Part shown: one piece after another, positions 16,653 to 27,054 of the stretch | Layout of the letters: each line of letters begins with the position of its first letter | How positions within the stretch are numbered: the stretch's first letter is position 1 | Assembly (NCBI GenBank): GCA_964605775.1 | Contig: CAZSDU010000005.1 | Coordinates: 1-64,000 of the forward strand | DNA length: 64,000 nt | Direction of reading: 5' to 3' | Origin: CAZSDU01 sp964605775 | Lineage (GTDB): Bacteria; Bacteroidota; Bacteroidia; Bacteroidales; FEN-979 | Notes under the pieces: generated by a model | The model's input: the letters and a program-made list of their open reading frames with translations, nothing else | What the model was told of the DNA's origin: nothing | Database searches by the model: none | Program-made: the position numbers and the translations under genes

Positions 16653-18695
16653 ATGAAGCTGGTACAGGAAAAATTCAATATTTTAATTGTTGATGACAGG
16701 CCGGAAAACTTACTCACCCTGGAAACCATCATCGACAGCCCCGAGCTTAATATTATCAAAGCATTATCAGGTAATGAAGCCTTGAGTTTGATGCTGGAAC
16801 ATGAAATATCGCTGGTCCTGCTTGACGTCAATATGCCGGGGATGGATGGATTTGAGACCGCTGAACTGATGCGTGGCAGTGAGCGGACAAAAAGCATCCC
16901 GATCATCTTCATCACGGCAACTTTCCGTCAGCCAAAACAGATTTTCCGCGGTTATGAAACCGGAGCCGTGGATTATCTTTACAAACCCCTTGACAGGAAA
17001 ATCCTCCAGAATAAAATCAGGGCTTACATCGAATTCTTCAAACAAAAACATGCGCTTCAACTGACCACGAAAAAACTTGAAAAAACCATTGAAGAACTCA
17101 ATAAGGCCAAACGTGTTGCTGAGGAAGCAACCCTTGCAAAAAGCTCCTTTCTGGCAAGCATGAGCCATGAAATCCGAACCCCTTTGAATGGTATCATTGG
17201 CATGACCGATCTCATTCTCATGGATCAGGATATTCCGGAGCAATATTTCGAGCATCTGACCGATATTAAGCAAAGCAGCGAATCCTTACTTGAAATCATC
17301 AACGAGATTCTGGATATTTCGAAGATTGAAGCCGATAAGCTTGAAATAGAAGAAATTGAGTTCAGCCTCCGGGATGTGCTTGATAAGGTCGTACGGCTGT
17401 TATCCGTTAAAACCCATCAGAAAAAGCTTGATTTTTTATGCCTGCATCCCCCGGATATACCTGATCTTCTGATCGGTGACCCAACCCGCATCCGGCAAAT
17501 CCTGATCAATCTTATCGGAAATGCCATAAAATTTACTTCAGAGGGAGGGATTACCCTTTCACTTAAAATTAAAACCCTTAGGGAACATTCTGTTTCCATC
17601 GAATTTGAAGTCACTGATACCGGTATCGGCATTCCTGAGGAAACCATGGATAAACTCTTTGAATCCTATTCTCAGGCAGATGCTTCCATTACCAGAAATT
17701 ATGGCGGAACAGGCCTGGGATTATCCATATCACAGAAACTGGTGGAGCTAATGGGGAGTAAAATTGAAGTCAAAAGCACAGTAGGTAAAGGAAGTTCTTT
17801 CTATTTCACCCTCGACCTGAAGGTCGCTGCACCTCTGGGAAAAAACTGGGCTGTGCCAAAACAGGAAAAAATCAAGTTTTCACCTGTTCTGATCATTGAT
17901 AATAATGCATTGCAAAATCATCAGTTAAAAGATTTCCTGCATTTTTGGAATATCCAGTCCGATATCGCGACTACATCACAGGAAGCGCTGAAATTGTTAA
18001 ATCATCCCGGAAAAGAACACTATGGTCTTATTTTTATCGATCATCTGCTTCAACACCAAAAAGGACTTCTGTTGCATGAGTTAATCAGGGAAGCCCTGCC
18101 AAAAGAGGCAAATCCGGAATTCATCATCATGACAGACAATAAATCCTTGCATTCCATACGGAAAATTCAGTCATATGGGATCAAACACTACATTTTCAAG
18201 CCGGTTCTTCAAAAGGAATTACTTGGTCTGATGAGGAGAATTTCAGGAGAGGAAGCGGAGATCTCTTCGGGTGGGCAATATCAGCTCAAAGAGTTGGTTG
18301 GTTCAACCTCTGGCTTGAAAATCAATGTTCTTCTGGCCGAGGATCAACCGATCAACCGTAAAATTGTGGAAAAATTATTGGGGAAAAAAGGATGGACTGT
18401 ATGTTCTGCGATAAACGGACTGCAAGCCTTACAGAAAGCTCATGAAACCCCCTTCGACCTCATTCTCATGGATGTGATGATGCCCGAAATGGATGGGTTC
18501 CAAGCCACTCGTGAGATCAGAAAAGACAAAGAAGGGAAAAATAACAGAACCCCTATCATTGCTTTGACTGCCAATGCCATGAAGGGCGACAGAGAAAAAT
18601 GCCTGGATGCCGGAATGGACGATTATATTTCAAAACCCATTCATCCGGATGACCTTTTTCAAACCATTGAAAAATATTTTATTCCTAAACATTGA
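16653..18695 (+). CDS. Soluble hybrid histidine kinase, REC-HisKA-HATPase-REC-REC
   Basis: This 680-residue kinase has no membrane segment. An N-terminal receiver (residues 8-125; Asp58 in LLDVNMPG) is followed by a short coiled coil, then HisKA with the His in MSHEIRTPLNGIIGMTD (about residue 170) and an ATPase domain (NLIGNAIKFTSEGG; DTGIGIPEE; GGTGLGLSIS). A middle receiver (about 410-530) has a reduced acidic pocket (IIDNN) and may be inactive. A canonical C-terminal receiver follows (LLAEDQPINR, LMDVMMPEMDG). The leading receiver suggests input from another kinase, and the terminal one suggests output through a phosphotransfer protein. It starts a two-gene unit, 6 nt before a second hybrid kinase, and no DNA-binding partner lies nearby. 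Confidence 0.93.
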   Translation: MKLVQEKFNILIVDDRPENLLTLETIIDSPELNIIKALSGNEALSLMLEHEISLVLLDVNMPGMDGFETAELMRGSERTKSIPIIFITATFRQPKQIFRGYETGAVDYLYKPLDRKILQNKIRAYIEFFKQKHALQLTTKKLEKTIEELNKAKRVAEEATLAKSSFLASMSHEIRTPLNGIIGMTDLILMDQDIPEQYFEHLTDIKQSSESLLEIINEILDISKIEADKLEIEEIEFSLRDVLDKVVRLLSVKTHQKKLDFLCLHPPDIPDLLIGDPTRIRQILINLIGNAIKFTSEGGITLSLKIKTLREHSVSIEFEVTDTGIGIPEETMDKLFESYSQADASITRNYGGTGLGLSISQKLVELMGSKIEVKSTVGKGSSFYFTLDLKVAAPLGKNWAVPKQEKIKFSPVLIIDNNALQNHQLKDFLHFWNIQSDIATTSQEALKLLNHPGKEHYGLIFIDHLLQHQKGLLLHELIREALPKEANPEFIIMTDNKSLHSIRKIQSYGIKHYIFKPVLQKELLGLMRRISGEEAEISSGGQYQLKELVGSTSGLKINVLLAEDQPINRKIVEKLLGKKGWTVCSAINGLQALQKAHETPFDLILMDVMMPEMDGFQATREIRKDKEGKNNRTPIIALTANAMKGDREKCLDAGMDDYISKPIHPDDLFQTIEKYFIPKH

Positions 18696-18701
18696 TCTCC
18701 T

Positions 18702-21700
18702 ATGATCAGGAACATTTCGAACACACTGAAAAAATCCTTCTCAAGGTTCGATTACCGCACCTTGAAAAACATGGGAATCGGAAAGACCCTGCTGCTGTGG
18801 TTTCTTGCCATTGCATTAATTCCCCTGACAACCTTAAGTTTTATCAATTATTTAAATTACTACAGGGGATTGAATGTGCTGTCAAAGAAATCCTTGTTTA
18901 CCACCTCCCAGCTACGGGTTAATTATCTTAATTCCTATTTCCGGGAAATGAGTGACTATATTGAGGATATGTCGGCCAATAGATCCACGGTCACGGCCAT
19001 GCAACAACTGCAGGATAATTTCAACCACTTAAAAAAAGCAGATGCCGGATACACCCATTCGAAAGCGTACAAGGAAATAGCCCATGAACTGCGTTCGGAA
19101 ATTCAAAAGACATGGATCCCGGAAGGAATTCTCAATTTTTATTTCATCAGTGCAGGGGGAACCATACTTTTTGAAATGAATGAAGGCCAGGATCTTGGTG
19201 CCGAACTTTTCAGGGATCCATTATCATCCACAAAATTAAGTAAAACCTGCAAAAAAGTTCTGACATCAGGAAAACCTGGGTTTTCGGACCTTGAAATTTA
19301 TCCTCCTTCCACCGGAGAATTGAGTGGGTTTCTTGTCCAGACACTAATCAGTCCTCATGCTGAGAAAATCGGGATCATGGCCATTCAGATTTCTACTGAA
19401 CATATTGACAAAATCATTCAATATGGTATCGGTTTCGGGAATACCGGCAAGGTTTATCTGATCGGTCTCGACCTCAATTTACGTTCAGCCAGTAAGTTCA
19501 GTAATCCATCCGACATTCTTAAAAAACATGAAGAGAACCCTTTAACGCTGACCTGGCAGGGTTTAAAAGTGAATAATATTACCCTTTCCGCAGATGGGAA
19601 ACCTATTGTTGAAGAAGTTTCCAGCTTTACAAATTCTGAAGGGGTCGTAGTCATGGGCCTCTACAGAAGCATAACGGAACTGGAAAAATTAGGGGTAAAC
19701 TGGGCATTGGTGGAAGAAATCAATCAGGAAGAAGCTCATGCCGTGGCCAGGGAATTGTCTTCTTTTGCCAAACTGTCTCTGATCATAACCACCATTGTGG
19801 TTTTTCTTCTTTCCTTCATCGTGACCCGGCGGTTTGTCAATCCGATTAAAAGAATTTCAGAATGGGCTAAACAGGTGGCACACGGGGAACTGGTCATCAA
19901 AGACATAAAGGTTGCTCAGAATGAAGTCGGTGAAATGAAAGACACGTTTAACTGGTTGGTAACTTCACTCCAGTCTTTTGCCGAAGTCAGCCAGTCGGTT
20001 GCCCTTGGTGATTACAGTAAAACCGTCAACATTCGTAGCGATAAAGACTCCCTTGGGATTTCCATGAACCAGATGGTAGAAAGTTTTCGTACCGTTGTCA
20101 AACAGGCCAAGGCCATTGCCAGTGGTGACTATTCTACCACTGTAATGCCCAGGAGTGAACAGGATACGCTTGGAATTGCACTCTTTGATATGACCAAAAA
20201 GCTCCGTGAAGCTTCGATTGAGATCATGAATCAGGACTGGCTAAAAACCGGTATCAATGAGTTGAGTATACGGATCAGTGGAGAAAAAAGCATCAAAGCA
20301 CTTTCGGAGGAAGTCATTCAATTTCTTGCACATTACCTTGAAGCTCAGTTGGGTTTGCTGTATCTCAATGGCAATGAGGAAAAGCTATACCTGACCGCCT
20401 CTTATGCAGGTGATGGAGAAGGGAACAGCCCTCCTGCACTGAATATCGGAGAGGGATTGATCGGGCAGGTGGCCAAGGAAAGAAAGCCTATGGTGTTTTT
20501 CTCCGCCAATCAGGGTCTTCCCTGGGTAAATATCGGCCCTGAAAAAATTCAACCCCAGCATTTTATTCTCTTCCCTGTCATTTTTGAAGGACAATTGCTT
20601 GGCGTTATAGAGTTCGGATCTTTCAAGCCATTTGATGATCAGAAACAACATTTTCTGGAAGTATCCCTTGAAAATATTTCTGTCGCCATAACCACTGCAC
20701 GCTCCAGGGAAAGGGTACAGGAACTACTGATCCAAACACAGGAGCAGGCAAGAGAACTGGTAATGCAAAAAGAAGAACTTCGTCAGATCAATCAGGAACT
20801 GGAAGAACAGACTAAGGCGTTAAAGCTTTCTGAAGAAAACCTGCAGCACCAACAGGAGGAGCTAAGGGTTATTAATGAAGAGCTGGAAGAAAGAACAAAA
20901 GTGCTTGAACTCCAAAGAGATGATATTCGAAAGAAAAATGAAGCCCTTGAAATTGCCCAGCATGAAATTCACCAGAAGGCCGAAGCCCTTGAAATTGCCA
21001 GCAGATATAAGTCGGAATTTCTGGCCAATATGTCACATGAACTGAGAACCCCTTTAAACAGCATCCTGGTTCTTTCCGAAATACTGGCAACAAATAAAAA
21101 TGGCGGCATGTCAGAGGAAGAGGTGGAATTCTCCAATGTCATCAATGCATCGGGAAAAGATTTACTCGAACTGATCAACGATATTCTGGACCTGTCTAAA
21201 GTTGAAGCGGGACGGCTGGAAATTGACATTGAAGATATGAACCTGGAAGAACTCGAGGAATTTGTAATTCGCACTTTCTCTCCCCTGACCAACAAAAAAA
21301 ATATTTCCTTGACTACCAAAATTGAGGAAAATGTTCCTGAGGTAATACAAACAGATCCCCAGCGTGTTCTCCAGATTATAAAAAATTTGATGTCAAATGC
21401 CATAAAATTTACCGCAGAAGGCGGGGTTGGGTTGCATGTTTTCCGCCCGGATAAAACGGTATCGTTTACCCAGCCAGAACTTATTCCGGATCATGTGATC
21501 GGAATTGAAGTATCAGATACCGGGATCGGGATTGCAAAGGAAAAATTAAAAGTGATTTTTGAGGCGTTTCAACAGGCAGATGGTACCATTAATAGGAAAT
21601 TTGGGGGTACCGGACTTGGCCTGACCATTTCAAGAAGTTTATCCCGCTTACTGGGTGGTGAGATTCAACTCCAGAGTAAACCCGGAAAAGGATCTGTGTT

Positions 21701-22220
21701 TACCCTTTACCTGCCCATCAGCCTTGACACGAAAACCCCCCGGGAGAAAGCACTGCAAGCTGAACCTCAAAACATTTTACCGAAAAAAAATCCTGATCCG
21801 GTCATCGAAAGTCACTTGACCCCCGCTTTCCTGCCGGACACTGTTTTCGAAAACAAAAAAATCCTTATCGTAGATGATGATATGAGGAATGTTTTTGTTC
21901 TCTCAAAAATTCTCGAAGAAAAAAAAGTTAATATTCTGATAGGACGGAATGGCAGAGAGGGGATAGAAAAAGTTCAGGAGAACCCTGACCTCAATCTTGT
22001 CCTCATGGATATCATGATGCCTGAAATTGATGGCTACACGGCCATGAGGGAAATCAGAAAAGATAAGAGATTTGCCCAGCTCCCCATCATTGCGCTGACC
22101 GCTAAAGCCATGAAAGGCGACCGCGAAAAATGTATTGAAGCCGGAGCCAATGACTACCTTTCCAAACCGGTACAACCCGAAAAATTATTGAATTTATTAA
22201 GGGTTTGGTTACAAAAGTAG
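18702..22220 (+). CDS. Membrane hybrid histidine kinase with HAMP, GAF and receiver domains
   Basis: This 1172-residue kinase has membrane helices at about 25-50 and 345-372 flanking a 300-residue extracytoplasmic sensor of Cache type. A HAMP domain follows (FVNPIKRISEWAKQVAHGELV) with further HAMP-like repeats (VALGDYSKTVNIRSDKDSLG and ASGDYSTTVMPRSEQDTLG). Then come a GAF domain (about 530-680), a long Gln/Glu coiled coil, HisKA (FLANMSHELRTPLNSILVLSE), an ATPase domain (NLMSNAIKFTAEGG; GGTGLGLTIS) and a C-terminal receiver (ILIVDDDMRNV; LMDIMMPEIDG; AKAMKGDREKC). It probably relays an envelope signal to a phosphotransfer protein and may form a heteromeric pair with the upstream kinase. Its convergent neighbour is the phosphate transporter. 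Confidence 0.93.
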   Translation: MIRNISNTLKKSFSRFDYRTLKNMGIGKTLLLWFLAIALIPLTTLSFINYLNYYRGLNVLSKKSLFTTSQLRVNYLNSYFREMSDYIEDMSANRSTVTAMQQLQDNFNHLKKADAGYTHSKAYKEIAHELRSEIQKTWIPEGILNFYFISAGGTILFEMNEGQDLGAELFRDPLSSTKLSKTCKKVLTSGKPGFSDLEIYPPSTGELSGFLVQTLISPHAEKIGIMAIQISTEHIDKIIQYGIGFGNTGKVYLIGLDLNLRSASKFSNPSDILKKHEENPLTLTWQGLKVNNITLSADGKPIVEEVSSFTNSEGVVVMGLYRSITELEKLGVNWALVEEINQEEAHAVARELSSFAKLSLIITTIVVFLLSFIVTRRFVNPIKRISEWAKQVAHGELVIKDIKVAQNEVGEMKDTFNWLVTSLQSFAEVSQSVALGDYSKTVNIRSDKDSLGISMNQMVESFRTVVKQAKAIASGDYSTTVMPRSEQDTLGIALFDMTKKLREASIEIMNQDWLKTGINELSIRISGEKSIKALSEEVIQFLAHYLEAQLGLLYLNGNEEKLYLTASYAGDGEGNSPPALNIGEGLIGQVAKERKPMVFFSANQGLPWVNIGPEKIQPQHFILFPVIFEGQLLGVIEFGSFKPFDDQKQHFLEVSLENISVAITTARSRERVQELLIQTQEQARELVMQKEELRQINQELEEQTKALKLSEENLQHQQEELRVINEELEERTKVLELQRDDIRKKNEALEIAQHEIHQKAEALEIASRYKSEFLANMSHELRTPLNSILVLSEILATNKNGGMSEEEVEFSNVINASGKDLLELINDILDLSKVEAGRLEIDIEDMNLEELEEFVIRTFSPLTNKKNISLTTKIEENVPEVIQTDPQRVLQIIKNLMSNAIKFTAEGGVGLHVFRPDKTVSFTQPELIPDHVIGIEVSDTGIGIAKEKLKVIFEAFQQADGTINRKFGGTGLGLTISRSLSRLLGGEIQLQSKPGKGSVFTLYLPISLDTKTPREKALQAEPQNILPKKNPDPVIESHLTPAFLPDTVFENKKILIVDDDMRNVFVLSKILEEKKVNILIGRNGREGIEKVQENPDLNLVLMDIMMPEIDGYTAMREIRKDKRFAQLPIIALTAKAMKGDREKCIEAGANDYLSKPVQPEKLLNLLRVWLQK

Positions 22221-22239
22221 GAGGATGGAATGGGGTGGC

Positions 22240-24504
22240 TTATGAAAATTGCTTATGGGTCTTAATTTTCTTAAAGAATTTCTCCTGTATGACTACGGTT
22301 GTATGCAGATGATCCAAGAAGTTTGAAGTCTGTGCAAGAATTTCTAAAACCGTTGAACATTTCCTTTCACTTATCTCACCCTTTTTCAGTTTATGGATAA
22401 AGTTGATTTTAATTTTCTCCATCAAATCAAACGTGGATTTCCATTGTTTTTCAATCTCATCAATCTCGGAAAAATTCCGTTTTGTAATCATATCTCTTGA
22501 ATAAACAAGACATTTGTTTACTTCATTGACAATTTGATGAAGCTCTGTTTTCTCCTGACCAGAAAAGGGCGGGTGATGATTGTCCACATAATCATTATCC
22601 AACATGAAAATCTGTTTCAGGTATCCATGGATTTCTTTTACCTGATTAAGCACCTGAAGATAATAAAACCCTGCTTCAACGGCATCATCATCCAGTTTAT
22701 TAATGATTTTGGTAAAAGTACGCCGCTGTGTTTTGATTTCGGCAGAGAATACTTTTATATCATCCTTTGCCGAATTCAGTAATTTCTTTTTCTCATCAAT
22801 AAATCCCATCATGACATCATGATAAGAAGCAATCATTCGCTCAATGAAAGGATTAAGTTCTGATTCACAACGGTGATAGATAAATACCGGATCAAACGGG
22901 TTTTCCTGTTCACTCACCTGCGCCACACGGGACTCCTCTTCTTCCTTTTTATGATGGTATTTTTGTGTACGATAAGCAAAATATCCGGCCAGGGCGATGA
23001 CTGCGAAAATTGCAATCACACCCCCGAAATAGATAATGGACACAATGATTCCCGATAAGATAAATGCGATTATTGCAGTAAAAAACCATCCTCCTATGAT
23101 TGTTATTACCCCATTAACACGATATACTGCACTTTCTCTTCCCCACGACCTGTCAGATAGGGAAGCTCCCATGGCAACCATAAACGTAATATAGGTTGTT
23201 GATAAGGGTAATTTCAGATTGGTCCCCATTGCAATCAAAATGCTGGAAACAATTAATATCACAGAAGCCCTGAGGAGATCAAACGCCGGCTCTTTTCCCT
23301 TGTTTTTTTTGGACTTCGGTACCTGGGTAAAACGTGAATTGATCCAATTTAATACCACTTTGGGCATAATAAAAGAAAACCCTTTGCTAAAAATCAAACC
23401 CATGGTGACCAATCCGCGAGCCAACTGGGAGGATTGAAAGGTTTCATCTCCTTCATCCTGACGGCCAAGATTTACAGATGTTTTCGTCACCGCTCTGGCT
23501 TTTTTCGAAATAAATAAGGTAACAATCATGATAATGCCGGAAATCAATAAAAACAAAGTGGGTGTTTTCACAGGATGATTCAGCATTCCCATTGAAAAAG
23601 AAGTAGGATCCGAACTGCCTGAATGGGTAAAAATCTGGTAAGATTCCAGCCCTGCAAGAGGAACCCCGATGAAGTTTACCAGATCGTTGCCTGCAAATGC
23701 CATGGCCAGTGCGAATGTCCCTGCCAGCACCACTACTTTCAGGATGTTAATTTTAAAAAACCAATAGAGAAGTTGGAAAATTAAAGTAAAAAATAAAAAG
23801 CTGACAGATAAGATCAACCAAGTATTCTGGCTAAACCATGATATTACTCCTTCCGTCAGAAAAGAAGCTCCCCTGGCACCTTTTACAAACAAAAAATAGA
23901 CGATGGTCGTGATTGCCATTCCACCCCAGATGGCCCCGAAATACTTGATCTTGTCCTTGTATTTAAAAGTAAAAATAATCCGGATAATGTACTGAATGAT
24001 GGCGGCCACTGAAAAACCTATGACAATTGAAAGCAGTATCCCTGAAATGATGGCAATTACTTTTCCGGTATTGATATAATCTGCATAAGAAGTCATGGAC
24101 TCCCCGGCAGTAATGATCTTAATGGTCGATACGGTAAAAGCAGTTCCCAGTAATTCAAAAACAAGGGAAACCGTTGTAGAGGTAGGCATCCCTGCAGTGT
24201 TGAACAAATCAAGAAGGATAACATCCGTAATCATGACCGCAAGAAAAATGATCATGATCTCGTTAAAATGAAAGAACTCGGGATTGAAAATCCCTTTACG
24301 CGCAACCTCCATCATGCCGCTTGAAAAGGTAGCCCCAATCAGTACGCCAAAGGCAGCAACAATCATAACTGTTCGGAATGTGGCTGCTTTTGAACCTATG
24401 GCGGAGTTGACAAAATTCACTGCATCGTTGGAAACGCCAACCACAAGGTCGGAAATAGCCAAAAGGATGAGGACAATAATGATGAACAAATAAAAAATTT
24501 CCAT
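22240..24504 (-). CDS. Pit-type inorganic phosphate transporter fused to a PhoU-like domain
   Basis: This 754-residue protein has a PHO4/Pit permease of about 500 residues in two repeats, visible as VGVSNDAVNFVNSAIGSKAATFRTV and the later FAGNDLVNFIGVPLAGLESY. These carry the GxNDxxN signature in variant form. The C-terminal 210 residues are soluble and helical (HRCESELNPFIERMIASYHD) and resemble PhoU/DUF47 regulators. It would import phosphate with a cation and sense it through the attached PhoU-like domain. The fused form is longer than enterobacterial PitA (about 500 residues). It is convergent with the kinase pair. No clear -7 element lies in the 131-nt spacer upstream, which is A/T-rich with a run at 24562-24577. 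Confidence 0.88.
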   Translation of the reverse strand: MEIFYLFIIIVLILLAISDLVVGVSNDAVNFVNSAIGSKAATFRTVMIVAAFGVLIGATFSSGMMEVARKGIFNPEFFHFNEIMIIFLAVMITDVILLDLFNTAGMPTSTTVSLVFELLGTAFTVSTIKIITAGESMTSYADYINTGKVIAIISGILLSIVIGFSVAAIIQYIIRIIFTFKYKDKIKYFGAIWGGMAITTIVYFLFVKGARGASFLTEGVISWFSQNTWLILSVSFLFFTLIFQLLYWFFKINILKVVVLAGTFALAMAFAGNDLVNFIGVPLAGLESYQIFTHSGSSDPTSFSMGMLNHPVKTPTLFLLISGIIMIVTLFISKKARAVTKTSVNLGRQDEGDETFQSSQLARGLVTMGLIFSKGFSFIMPKVVLNWINSRFTQVPKSKKNKGKEPAFDLLRASVILIVSSILIAMGTNLKLPLSTTYITFMVAMGASLSDRSWGRESAVYRVNGVITIIGGWFFTAIIAFILSGIIVSIIYFGGVIAIFAVIALAGYFAYRTQKYHHKKEEEESRVAQVSEQENPFDPVFIYHRCESELNPFIERMIASYHDVMMGFIDEKKKLLNSAKDDIKVFSAEIKTQRRTFTKIINKLDDDAVEAGFYYLQVLNQVKEIHGYLKQIFMLDNDYVDNHHPPFSGQEKTELHQIVNEVNKCLVYSRDMITKRNFSEIDEIEKQWKSTFDLMEKIKINFIHKLKKGEISERKCSTVLEILAQTSNFLDHLHTTVVIQEKFFKKIKTHKQFS

Positions 24505-24635
24505 TCTGAATCTGCTATAGCATCAAACAATCAATAAAATCAGGCCAAAAATGACCACAAAGAAAAAAAAATTTTTTATCATACTGGTTAAATTAATATT
24601 AAATAATTATCACTTTACCGTAAATATCACCAGCC

Positions 24636-27008
24636 CTACGATTTGTTTCGTGGAAATGTTATGATTATTTCCAGCCCGTGATTGTTTTCCATTTTAACGT
24701 TGCCTTCGATTTGCTTCACAAGCAGCTGGACAATCTGAAGCCCCATGGTCTTTCTGTTTTCATGGAATAATTCATCCGGTAAACCCATCCCGTCATCCCG
24801 AATACTCAATTGCAAGGCTTTCCCCTTCTCCAACAATTTCAAACCGATCCAGATATTACCCGATCGGTGCTCAGAAAAAGCATGTTTACATGAATTAGCT
24901 AGAGCTTCATTGACAATCAATCCAAGTGGAATAGAATTGTCAATGTCCATGGTGATTTCTTCAACGTCTAAATGCAACTGGATTTGCCTGGCATCATAGG
25001 TTCCTGTGATCACGGAAGAAAGTGACCGGAGATAATCCGAAAAAGAGATATTCTCGAAATCTTTGGATCTATAAAGCATCTCATGAACCAAAGCCATCGT
25101 ACGTATTCTGAGCTGAAGATTGGTGAGGTGTTGTGTTATTTCAGGACGATTGGTCCTATCCTTCTGCATGTTGATTAAACTCACCAATATGGCAAAATTG
25201 TTCTTAACCCTATGATGAATCTCTTTTAATAAATTCTCCTTTTGTTTGGTCCCTTCAATGATTTCAACTTCTTTATTTTTCAATTCCTGAATATCCCTCA
25301 AAACACTTACTGCCTCTCTGAATTCACCGGTGGTTTCATCAAATACGGGATTCAACAGGACTTCGGACCAAAAAGTTTCACCGTTTTTTCTAAGCGAGAT
25401 AAAGCTGAATTGTTTGGGTTTCCGCTCACGGATCATTTCCGAAAAATGATTTTCAGCTAATTGAATATAAGCGGGATGGGTACAACCATAAGGAATCTTT
25501 TTGAGGATTTCATCCGGGGAGTATCCGAATATTTTTTCAGCAGAGGGGGAAGCGTATACACATTGCTTTTTAAAATCGATTCGGGTGATCAAATCCACCG
25601 TATGTTCGGCAATAAACCGGTATTTTTTTTCCCGTGCACGGATTTGGCTTTGCGTCGTTTCATGTTCCCTCATCTCAAGTGATAGCTGATCATTTACCAC
25701 CTGAAGCTTTATTTTTCTTCGCCAGTTTATGAGAAACTGGAGAAGAAAGATTACAATAAGAATCAGTGAAAAACCTGTTAAAGACTGAAGAAATACAAGT
25801 TGTGCTTTTTGGGTTTGAAGACTCAGTCTTTGGATCTCGTGTTGTTTTAAAAGTAGTTCATTATTCCATTCGAGGTTCAATGCACGTTGATTCGCTTCAA
25901 TCATGGCAATTTCCGATCGTAATTTTTCCTGACGGATGCTATCCCCCATTGCCGAATACAGTTGAAAATACTCAAGGGCTTGTTTAAAGTGTTTGTTTTT
26001 ATACATATATACGTATAAAATCTGATAGCCGTGCTCCAGTAAATTTTTTCGGTTGAATTTTTTTGCCTGGCTTAATCCTTCGTCCATATATTTCCAAGCA
26101 GAATCTGCCTGGTTTAGCACAAAGAAACTGCCGGCAATATTGATCAATGAACTGTTAGCTTCTTCTTTCTGATATGCCTGTGTACGGGCCGTCAATGCTT
26201 TTCTGTTCCACTGAAGCGCCACCCCGGGTTCGTTCAACTGACTGTAAATATGTGCAAGCCGGGTGTAAACCGTACCTAAAAATGGCAAGGAAACCGTGTC
26301 ATTATTTCGGATAATTTTAGTGAATAAATCTAACGCTTCATCAAATTTTTTCTGATCAAGTAAAATACCTCCCATTGAATTATAGATATCCAACTCTGAA
26401 TTCCGGAACCCTGACTGGCGAAAAGCCAGTAATGCTTTGTTGTACAATACATAAGCCTCCTCGTATCTGCCTTCAATTTGTCGAATCTTCCCAATGTTCT
26501 GGAGGAATAAACCCGTCCAATAAACCTTATTCAGTGATTGTGAAAGATCGAGTCCCTGTGTGTAAAAATCTTCCGCGTTGGCATAACTTTTCATTTGAAG
26601 AAAAAGAACCCCGATTTGACCGATAGCGCCCAACATTCCTTCCTGATTATTGATGCTTTTATAGATGGACAAGGCCCCAAGAAAAAACTGTAAGGCGGGA
26701 ACATGTTTCCCTTTCCCCAGGATATAGTTCCCGATGATGGACCGGGCATCTGCTTTCCCTTTTGCGTACCCGGAAGAAGTTGCCAGTTTTAATGCTTCAT
26801 AAGCATAGGAAAAACTTTTTTCAGTAGCGGTGTCATTCAATAACTTCGCCAACTCCAGTAAGACATCAACCTGTTGATGATCATTGGTTTTATTGACTAA
26901 AAGCATCAGGCTATCATAGGTTGTGCAATTTTGATTAAAAGAGGAATAACAAGTCAGGATGGGGCAGAGGAAAAAAAATACCATTAACCCTAGGACTTGC
27001 TTTTTCAT
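24636..27008 (-). CDS. TPR-PAS sensor histidine kinase (HisKA_2 family)
   Basis: This 790-residue kinase has a signal sequence (MKKQVLGLMVFFFLCPILTCYS), about eight TPR-type helical repeats in residues 55-390 (AYALYNKALLAF-like units) and a membrane helix at about 400-425 (FSLILIVIFLLQFLINW). A PAS/PAC pair follows (about 455-575; DLITRIDFKKQCVYASPSAEKIFGYS). The HisKA_2 box is KEIHHRVKNNFAILVSLI, with an ATPase domain of LytS/HWE-like type (LIVNEALANSCKHAFSE; RDDGMGLPDE). TPRs in the periplasm suggest it senses proteins or envelope state. No receiver domain is attached and no response regulator is adjacent. It lies 131 nt upstream of the phosphate transporter on the same strand, but cotranscription is uncertain. 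Confidence 0.92.
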   Translation of the reverse strand: MKKQVLGLMVFFFLCPILTCYSSFNQNCTTYDSLMLLVNKTNDHQQVDVLLELAKLLNDTATEKSFSYAYEALKLATSSGYAKGKADARSIIGNYILGKGKHVPALQFFLGALSIYKSINNQEGMLGAIGQIGVLFLQMKSYANAEDFYTQGLDLSQSLNKVYWTGLFLQNIGKIRQIEGRYEEAYVLYNKALLAFRQSGFRNSELDIYNSMGGILLDQKKFDEALDLFTKIIRNNDTVSLPFLGTVYTRLAHIYSQLNEPGVALQWNRKALTARTQAYQKEEANSSLINIAGSFFVLNQADSAWKYMDEGLSQAKKFNRKNLLEHGYQILYVYMYKNKHFKQALEYFQLYSAMGDSIRQEKLRSEIAMIEANQRALNLEWNNELLLKQHEIQRLSLQTQKAQLVFLQSLTGFSLILIVIFLLQFLINWRRKIKLQVVNDQLSLEMREHETTQSQIRAREKKYRFIAEHTVDLITRIDFKKQCVYASPSAEKIFGYSPDEILKKIPYGCTHPAYIQLAENHFSEMIRERKPKQFSFISLRKNGETFWSEVLLNPVFDETTGEFREAVSVLRDIQELKNKEVEIIEGTKQKENLLKEIHHRVKNNFAILVSLINMQKDRTNRPEITQHLTNLQLRIRTMALVHEMLYRSKDFENISFSDYLRSLSSVITGTYDARQIQLHLDVEEITMDIDNSIPLGLIVNEALANSCKHAFSEHRSGNIWIGLKLLEKGKALQLSIRDDGMGLPDELFHENRKTMGLQIVQLLVKQIEGNVKMENNHGLEIIITFPRNKS

Positions 27009-27054
27009 GCTTGTCAGATAGGTGTGCTCACCGGGACCACGAACCCGGAAAAAA

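Noticed and set aside
16767..17273. 168-residue minus-strand frame inside the first hybrid kinase
   Set aside because: It mirrors the receiver and HisKA codons and has no family signature.
24562..24577. A-run followed by T-run resembling a terminator
   Set aside because: There is no GC-rich stem, so it is not a rho-independent terminator.
24505..24635. A/T-rich spacer between the phosphate transporter and TPR kinase
   Set aside because: It contains A and T runs but no consensus -7 element, T-tract hairpin or repeat that would define a function.
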